A DNA stretch of 64,000 nt from Polycladomyces zharkentensis (GTDB lineage: Bacteria; Bacillota; Bacilli; Thermoactinomycetales; JIR-001): NCBI RefSeq assembly GCF_016938855.1, contig NZ_JAFHAP010000002.1, positions 78,330 through 142,329 on the forward strand. Reading direction: 5' to 3'. Under the pieces are notes generated by a model. It searched no databases. It was not told the DNA's origin and worked only from the letters and a program-made list of their open reading frames with translations. Position 1 is the first letter of the stretch, and each line of letters opens with the position of its first letter. A program made the position numbers and the translations under genes. This document shows, in pieces, positions 59,426 through 64,000 of this stretch.

Positions 59426-59560
59426 TATCTGGTGAATACCGTCCAATGGCTTCCCCGGCTACTATGCGCCCTCCAGGAAAGCAGGTCATGCCCGCTCCGT
59501 CCCGGAACGCAGGGCGCGGGCAACGCATGCTCCGCTTAAAGAAGTTACACGGGATTGCAG
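59426..59560. repeat. Partial MITE-like element between the kinase and dnaX
   Basis: GCGTATCTGGTGAATACCGT and following bases match the left part of the element at 8438. CGCAGGGCGCGGGCAACG keeps the stem's left arm; the right arm is degraded. Confidence 0.6.
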
Positions 59561-59714
59561 GGGTTCATTGATTGCATCGTTTGCAGGAGATACTCTCCCT
59601 TCCGAAAGTTTGCCGCTCGTGCGGCTTTTCCTTTTGGAAAAAAAGGGCCAACTGTAGTATGATGGAGTCGACAAGGAAAGAGAGATCTCCCGTACGAATA
59701 CTGGAGTGATGGTT

Positions 59715-61421
59715 TTGTCGTATCGGGCACTGTACCGTGTTTGGCGGCCGCAGACCTTTCAGGATCTTGTCGGCCAAGAACACATCACTCGAACATTGCA
59801 AAATGCATTGGCAGAAGATTCTTTTTCGCATGCCTATCTGTTCAGCGGTCCAAGGGGAACCGGCAAGACCAGCGCGGCCAAAATCATGGCCAAGGCGGTC
59901 AACTGTGAAAAAGGTCCGGCACCGGAGCCGTGCAACGATTGTCAAACGTGTCGCCGCATCACCGAAGGCTCCTTAATGGATGTGGTGGAAATCGACGCGG
60001 CATCCAACCGGGGCGTCGACGAAATTCGGGATTTGCGGGACAAAGTGAAATACGCCCCGACCGAAGTGCGTTACAAAGTCTATATTATCGACGAAGTGCA
60101 CATGCTGACGACAGAAGCGTTCAACGCTTTGCTGAAAACGCTGGAAGAGCCGCCGGGGCATGTGATTTTTATCCTGGCCACGACCGAACCGCACAAACTG
60201 CCGCCGACGATCATTTCCCGTTGTCAACGGTTCGCGTTTCGCCGGATCGCATTGCCTGAGATCGTCAGTCGCCTTCAATATATCTGCGAAGCGCAATCCG
60301 TGGAAACAGATGAGAATGCGTTGCATCAGATTGCACTCGCGGCGGACGGCGGAATGCGGGATGCATTGAGCTTATTGGATCAGGTATTGGCATTCGGTGG
60401 TCGGCGAGTGGACGAGGAAACGGTATTGGCAGTGACCGGTTCTGTCTCCCGTACCGAACTGGCGGGGATTTTGAGCGCTTTGGCTCACGCCGATGCCGGT
60501 GCGGCACTGGAGCGGGCAGACCGACTGATTATGGGTGGTTTGGAACCGGAACGTCTATTACAGGATCTGATCCATGCCTGTCGGGATTTGTTGCTGATGA
60601 AGACCGCACCTCAATTGCCGGAAGTGAAGGATCGGCTTCATCATCCCCTGTGGACGGAACTGGCGGAAAAATGGTCCGTCGACCGGTTGTCCGCAGTGAT
60701 GGACGGTTTGATCGCGTATCAGCAACAAATGAAATGGACGCCGCATCCGAGAATTGTCCTGGAGCTGGCCATTGTGAACGCGTCGCAGTCCCGGCCAGCG
60801 GCGGGCGAGAAGGAGGAAGTCCCCCCTGACACGGTTCGCCGTCTTGAGGAACGAATCCGCCAGTTGGAGGAGCGGCTTCAGTCTATTCAGGGGCAAATCG
60901 CCACTCAAGGGTCACCCCAATCCGCAGGATTTCGTCGCCACGATCCCCCTCAAAAAGCGCCGGCACGTTCTGCCGGGGCGTCCGTCGAACAGGATCGGTG
61001 GAAGCGTTTGTTGCCACAATCAGACGCAGAAACCTTCCGCCATGTCAAGCAGTGGTGGCCGGATATTCTGCAAAAAGTAAAAGAGCGGAAAATCACGGTT
61101 CATGCATGGCTGGTGGATGGGGACCCTGTGATGGCTTCAAAAGACGCTGTAGTCGTCGCATTCAAAAACAAAATTCACCGGGAAACCACGGAAAAAGAGA
61201 CAAACAAATCGTTGATTGAACAGGTTATGCAGGAAGTGCTGGGCAGTTCGTTCCGGTTGATCACGGTGATGCGTCAGGATTGGGACGCACTTTCCGACTC
61301 CATGGCTGAAATGTCTGCTGCGGCGGAAGAGGGAAGGAACGAGGATGCCCCCCGATCCGACGAGGTAATAAAAAAAGCGGTGGAGTTGTTTGGTGAGGAT
61401 TTGGTGGAAGTGGTCGATTAG
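59715..61421 (+). CDS. dnaX: DNA polymerase III subunit gamma/tau
   Basis: Predicted 568 residues. Walker A G-P-R-G-T-G-K-T-S is near 45, followed by a four-cysteine zinc module (C-E-K-G-P-A-P-E-P-C-N-D-C-Q-T-C). The sensor with S-R-C-Q-R-F is near 168. The tau-like C-terminal domain runs from about 380. The start TTG 59715 gives M-S-Y-R-A-L-Y-R-V-W-R-P, which aligns with B. subtilis DnaX; GGAG is 8 bases upstream. Upstream GTG/ATG codons would add two or three residues. Confidence 0.96.
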   Translation: MSYRALYRVWRPQTFQDLVGQEHITRTLQNALAEDSFSHAYLFSGPRGTGKTSAAKIMAKAVNCEKGPAPEPCNDCQTCRRITEGSLMDVVEIDAASNRGVDEIRDLRDKVKYAPTEVRYKVYIIDEVHMLTTEAFNALLKTLEEPPGHVIFILATTEPHKLPPTIISRCQRFAFRRIALPEIVSRLQYICEAQSVETDENALHQIALAADGGMRDALSLLDQVLAFGGRRVDEETVLAVTGSVSRTELAGILSALAHADAGAALERADRLIMGGLEPERLLQDLIHACRDLLLMKTAPQLPEVKDRLHHPLWTELAEKWSVDRLSAVMDGLIAYQQQMKWTPHPRIVLELAIVNASQSRPAAGEKEEVPPDTVRRLEERIRQLEERLQSIQGQIATQGSPQSAGFRRHDPPQKAPARSAGASVEQDRWKRLLPQSDAETFRHVKQWWPDILQKVKERKITVHAWLVDGDPVMASKDAVVVAFKNKIHRETTEKETNKSLIEQVMQEVLGSSFRLITVMRQDWDALSDSMAEMSAAAEEGRNEDAPRSDEVIKKAVELFGEDLVEVVD

Positions 61422-61530
61422 GTGCAGGCGCATGTTCGGCCATTTGCTGAAATCGGCTTTACCGGACACACCTTGAAACCGATAAAATAGAAGGGATAAC
61501 TGCAGGCCTTTCGGCCTATGGGAGGAATCG

Positions 61531-61848
61531 ATGATGATGCGGAACATGAACCAAATGATGAAACAAGTGAAAAAAATGCAGGAACAAATGCAAAAAGCGC
61601 AGGAAGAACTGGGTAAAAAAGAAGTGGAAGGCACGGCAGGGGGCGGTGTGGTCAAAGTAGTGATGAACGGGCACAAGCAGTTGGTTTCCGTGGAAATCGC
61701 TCCGGAAGTGGTGGACCCGGACGATGTGGAAATGCTGCAGGATCTCATCACAGCCGCTTTCCAAGATGCCCTGAAGAAAACGGATGAACTGATCGCCCAG
61801 GACCTCGGCAAATTTACTGGTGGACTCAATTTGCCCGGTTTGTTCTAA
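61531..61848 (+). CDS. yaaK: YbaB/EbfC nucleoid-associated protein
   Basis: Predicted 105 residues. A methionine- and lysine-rich N-terminal helix ([19 protein letters not shown]) is followed by [12 protein letters not shown] and [12 protein letters not shown]. Dimeric DNA-binding protein. Three ATG codons in a row make the exact start uncertain; GGGAGG is 7 bases upstream of the first. Standard dnaX-yaaK-recR order. Confidence 0.95.
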   Translation: MMMRNMNQMMKQVKKMQEQMQKAQEELGKKEVEGTAGGGVVKVVMNGHKQLVSVEIAPEVVDPDDVEMLQDLITAAFQDALKKTDELIAQDLGKFTGGLNLPGLF

Positions 61849-61888
61849 TGGCAGGGTTGTATCCATAAAATAAAGGCATCAGGAGTGC

Positions 61889-62491
61889 ATGGAAGTGTAC
61901 GTACCTGAACCCATCTCCAAGTTGATCGAAGGTTTTATGAGGCTGCCGGGCATTGGACCGAAGACGGCCCAACGCCTGGCCTTTTTTGTGTTGAAAATGG
62001 AAGAGGAAGACGTAATGGATCTGGCCAAGGCACTCGTCCGTGCCAAACGTGATCTGCGCTTTTGCGCGGTTTGCAATAACATCAGCGACCGGGAGATATG
62101 CTCCATTTGCAGCGACAAGCATCGTGACCGGTCGACGATTTGTGTCGTGCAGGACCCCCGTGATGTCATGGCGATGGAACGGACGCGGGAATACAACGGG
62201 TTGTACCATGTCCTGCATGGAGCCATTTCACCCATGGAAGGGATCGGTCCGGATGAGTTGAAGATCCCTGAATTGTTGAAGCGGTTGGAAGATGAAACCG
62301 TGCAGGAGTTGATCCTGGCGACCAACCCCAATATTGAAGGGGAAGCAACCGCGATGTATTTGGCCAAATTGGTCAAGCCGTTCGGGCTGCGAGTTACCCG
62401 GATTGCCCATGGATTGCCCGTAGGCGGGGATTTGGAATATGCGGACGAGGTGACATTGACCAAGGCGCTGGAAGGTCGCCGGGAGCTATAA
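61889..62491 (+). CDS. recR: Recombination mediator RecR
   Basis: Predicted 200 residues. Helix-hairpin-helix [10 protein letters not shown] near 18, a C4 zinc finger [16 protein letters not shown] near 56-71, and a TOPRIM domain beginning I-C-V-V-Q-D-P. It works with RecO and RecF at DNA gaps. ATG 61889 has AGGAG upstream. Confidence 0.97.
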   Translation: MEVYVPEPISKLIEGFMRLPGIGPKTAQRLAFFVLKMEEEDVMDLAKALVRAKRDLRFCAVCNNISDREICSICSDKHRDRSTICVVQDPRDVMAMERTREYNGLYHVLHGAISPMEGIGPDELKIPELLKRLEDETVQELILATNPNIEGEATAMYLAKLVKPFGLRVTRIAHGLPVGGDLEYADEVTLTKALEGRREL

Positions 62492-62518
62492 AGCTTGAGT
62501 GTGAAGGAGCGATTCACC

Positions 62519-63499
62519 ATGCAGACACCGATGATTCCCACTCCTCCCTCCATCGATCCCCGTTCACAAAAGACTTCGGCCAAGGTGCAGTTGATTTCCG
62601 CCTGGATGCTGTTTCTCAGCTTTCTCACGATGATCCCGATGGAGTATGCTTCTTTGGATTGGGAAAAAACATCGGCAGGTACATGGCGGATCGTCGAAGC
62701 GGATCATTTGAGCCTGTCGCTGGCGTTGGCCTATGGTCTCTGGGCATTGTGGACAGTGGTGGGAACCGGCATTTTTCTGGTCGCCGGCGTCGTCAACCGA
62801 TTCACCTACGAATGTGCGCATGCAGATATCACCTGGCGGGATCTGATCTACTTTTTGGCTTGGGTACAATGCCTGTCGCTCGTGCTTTCCCTTCCCTTTG
62901 AATTGTTTCCGGAAGCAGGGGGCAGTGTGAGCTTATTGTATCCGTATTTGCCGCATCTCATCATGTTGGGTCTGGGGTTGATCTTGTTTCGTCATCGCTT
63001 GCATCTGTTGGGATTTCGCCGTCCAACCTCCTATGGGTGGATGGTGTTTGCCATCATTTTGCTGTATGTGGTCGTCTTTTTCCGGTGGATCGATCAATGG
63101 GTGACCCATCCCGTAGCTCAATATTTTTCATTGGAGTTGGATTCGTGGCGGGAGGAAAGTATCTCCCAAGGCATTTATCAGGCCGGAACATCCGGATGGG
63201 GTGCATTGACCGGACAAATCGTGATGTTGGGTATGATCGGCCCTATTGCAGAAGAGATGTTGTTTCGGGGGGCTTTGCAGGAAGTATTGCGGCGCCGCCT
63301 CGGTGTGTGGGTGAGCGTTTTGTTGTCTTCCGTTTTGTTTGCACTGTTTCATGTGGATGTCGCCTTGCTGGCGCCTTTATTGGTGTTGGGGCTCATTCTC
63401 GGCTCTCTAAAGGCTGTCTTCCGCAGCCTGTGGGCGCCCATTTTGTTTCACATGGTCAACAACACCACATCGGTCATAATGGAATTGTTACATCGATAA
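62519..63499 (+). CDS. CPBP-family intramembrane metalloprotease
   Basis: Predicted 326 residues, about eight hydrophobic helices. The ABI/CPBP motifs are complete: E-E-M-L-F-R-G-A-L near 242, F-A-L-F-H near 274 and H-M-V-N-N near 312. Related enzymes process CAAX-type or other membrane substrates. ATG 62519 has GAAGGAG 9 bases upstream. It takes the place of yaaL between recR and bofA, so a sporulation link is possible but unproven. Confidence 0.92.
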   Translation: MQTPMIPTPPSIDPRSQKTSAKVQLISAWMLFLSFLTMIPMEYASLDWEKTSAGTWRIVEADHLSLSLALAYGLWALWTVVGTGIFLVAGVVNRFTYECAHADITWRDLIYFLAWVQCLSLVLSLPFELFPEAGGSVSLLYPYLPHLIMLGLGLILFRHRLHLLGFRRPTSYGWMVFAIILLYVVVFFRWIDQWVTHPVAQYFSLELDSWREESISQGIYQAGTSGWGALTGQIVMLGMIGPIAEEMLFRGALQEVLRRRLGVWVSVLLSSVLFALFHVDVALLAPLLVLGLILGSLKAVFRSLWAPILFHMVNNTTSVIMELLHR

Positions 63500-63646
63500 A
63501 CATGGCGGCGTCCGGTTTCATCTTGATCCGGGCGCCAGAGAAAAGACCGGCCCCCCTCCGTTCGAGATCGGGATCGTGTGTCGCCCCGCCGACCGTTCTA
63601 TTCCCAAGTCCTCCTTCATATGCTTGTACCAAGGGGAGGGATGGAC

Positions 63647-63919
63647 ATGGGAATCAAATGGTGGATAATGGCGGGTGCTGGCGGCATGATCCTTTTTATG
63701 TTCCTCAGCCGATCCGCTTGGCGACCGCTCAAGTGGATCTGGTACGGGGTGTTGTATACGACGGTAGGGGCGATTGTATTGTTTCTGTTCAACCTGGTGG
63801 GCGAATGGATGCATTTCCGCATTCCCATCAATCCGATGACCGCCTTTATCACTGGAGTGCTCGGATTGCCCGGATTGTTGTATTTGGTGATCGTCAAGGG
63901 TTTTTTACTGGGTGGATGA
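63647..63919 (+). CDS. bofA: Pro-sigma-K processing inhibitor BofA
   Basis: Predicted 90 residues with three hydrophobic segments (I-L-F-M-F-L, V-G-A-I-V-L-F-L-F-N-L-V-G, and the C-terminal G-V-L-G-L-P-G-L-L-Y-L-V). The end G-L-P-G-L-L-x-L is the BofA hallmark. In B. subtilis it holds the SpoIVFB protease inactive in the outer forespore membrane until the sigma-G signal. ATG 63647 has GGGAGGG at good spacing; ATG 63641 is too close to it. Confidence 0.92.
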   Translation: MGIKWWIMAGAGGMILFMFLSRSAWRPLKWIWYGVLYTTVGAIVLFLFNLVGEWMHFRIPINPMTAFITGVLGLPGLLYLVIVKGFLLGG

Positions 63920-63947
63920 ACGTTGGATCATGATCATAAAAAAAGTG

Positions 63948-63976
63948 TTGACGAAACATGTCGACCGTGATATATT
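63948..63976 (+). promoter_or_regulatory. Strong promoter at window end, probably of an rRNA operon
   Basis: TTGACG, 17 bases, TATATT. In B. subtilis an rRNA operon follows bofA, so rRNA is likely just past the window; no rRNA sequence is visible yet. Confidence 0.6.
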
Positions 63977-64000
63977 AATTCCTGTCGCCGATACGGATGG

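Noticed and set aside
61364..61400. Possible programmed frameshift near the end of dnaX (A run)
   Set aside because: The A run is at the very C-terminus, no pseudoknot or early stop is evident, and Bacillus-type dnaX is not known to need a frameshift.

Overview
The window is the replication-origin region of a spore-forming, low-GC-type Firmicute of the order Bacillales. The gene order (parB, parA, noc, rsmG, mnmG, mnmE, jag, yidC, rnpA, rpmH, oriC, dnaA, dnaN, yaaA, recF, remB, gyrB, gyrA, then guaB, dacA, pdxST, serS, tadA, SRP RNA, dnaX, yaaK, recR, bofA) is close to that of Bacillus subtilis. The moderately GC-rich codon use, frequent GTG and TTG starts, and the set of extra genes suggest Thermoactinomycetaceae or a neighbouring thermophilic family. 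That assignment is inference, not seen directly.

Layout. Positions 1-5.3 kb hold a partial YkvI-like membrane protein, the spore protein YyaC, an ATP-dependent DNA ligase remnant, an alpha/beta hydrolase, a DUF4446 protein and a PLP aminotransferase. From 5.6 to 8.2 kb lie parB, parA and noc with two exact parS sites. From 8.8 to 13.3 kb is an unusual plus-strand block: an actin-like ParM/StbA-family protein, a long proline- and lysine-rich protein that begins with a Rossmann motif like that of MnmG, and a second MurF-like ligase. A near-consensus Noc-binding palindrome follows. From 13.3 to 20.1 kb, rsmG to rpmH run leftward away from oriC. The origin is bipartite: one DnaA-box cluster upstream of dnaA (20.29-20.66 kb) and one between dnaA and dnaN with two abutting boxes and a DnaA-trio tract (22.2 kb). 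From 20.7 to 29.9 kb, dnaA to gyrA run rightward.

From 30 to 38.7 kb are a PH-domain protein, yaaC, guaB, dacA, pdxS/pdxT and serS behind a T-box leader. From 38.8 to 56 kb is a more mixed stretch: a broken resolvase, a phosphoesterase, a lipoprotein, a frameshifted amidase gene, tRNA-Ser(UGA), a DUF1540 protein, asparagine synthase, tRNA-Arg(CCU), two tiny membrane ORFs, a NERD/UvrD helicase, a TetR-YhgE pair and the zinc system znuA-znuC-znuB-zur. From 55.9 kb onward are tadA, tRNA-Ser(CGA), a PepSY protein, the large SRP RNA, a soluble PAS histidine kinase, dnaX, yaaK, recR, a CPBP protease and bofA. The window ends at a strong promoter, placed where an rRNA operon is expected.

A second theme runs through the intergenic spaces. 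They carry a dispersed family of about 250-bp elements with short terminal inverted repeats and a conserved internal stem, two or three TnpB-tail-like repeats, and four displaced 90-180 bp copies of pieces of genes that are intact elsewhere in this window (yhgE, mnmG, serS and the actin-like gene). The two most interesting items are the parS-linked actin-like cassette and this scatter of small gene-fragment copies. All similarity statements were made by eye.
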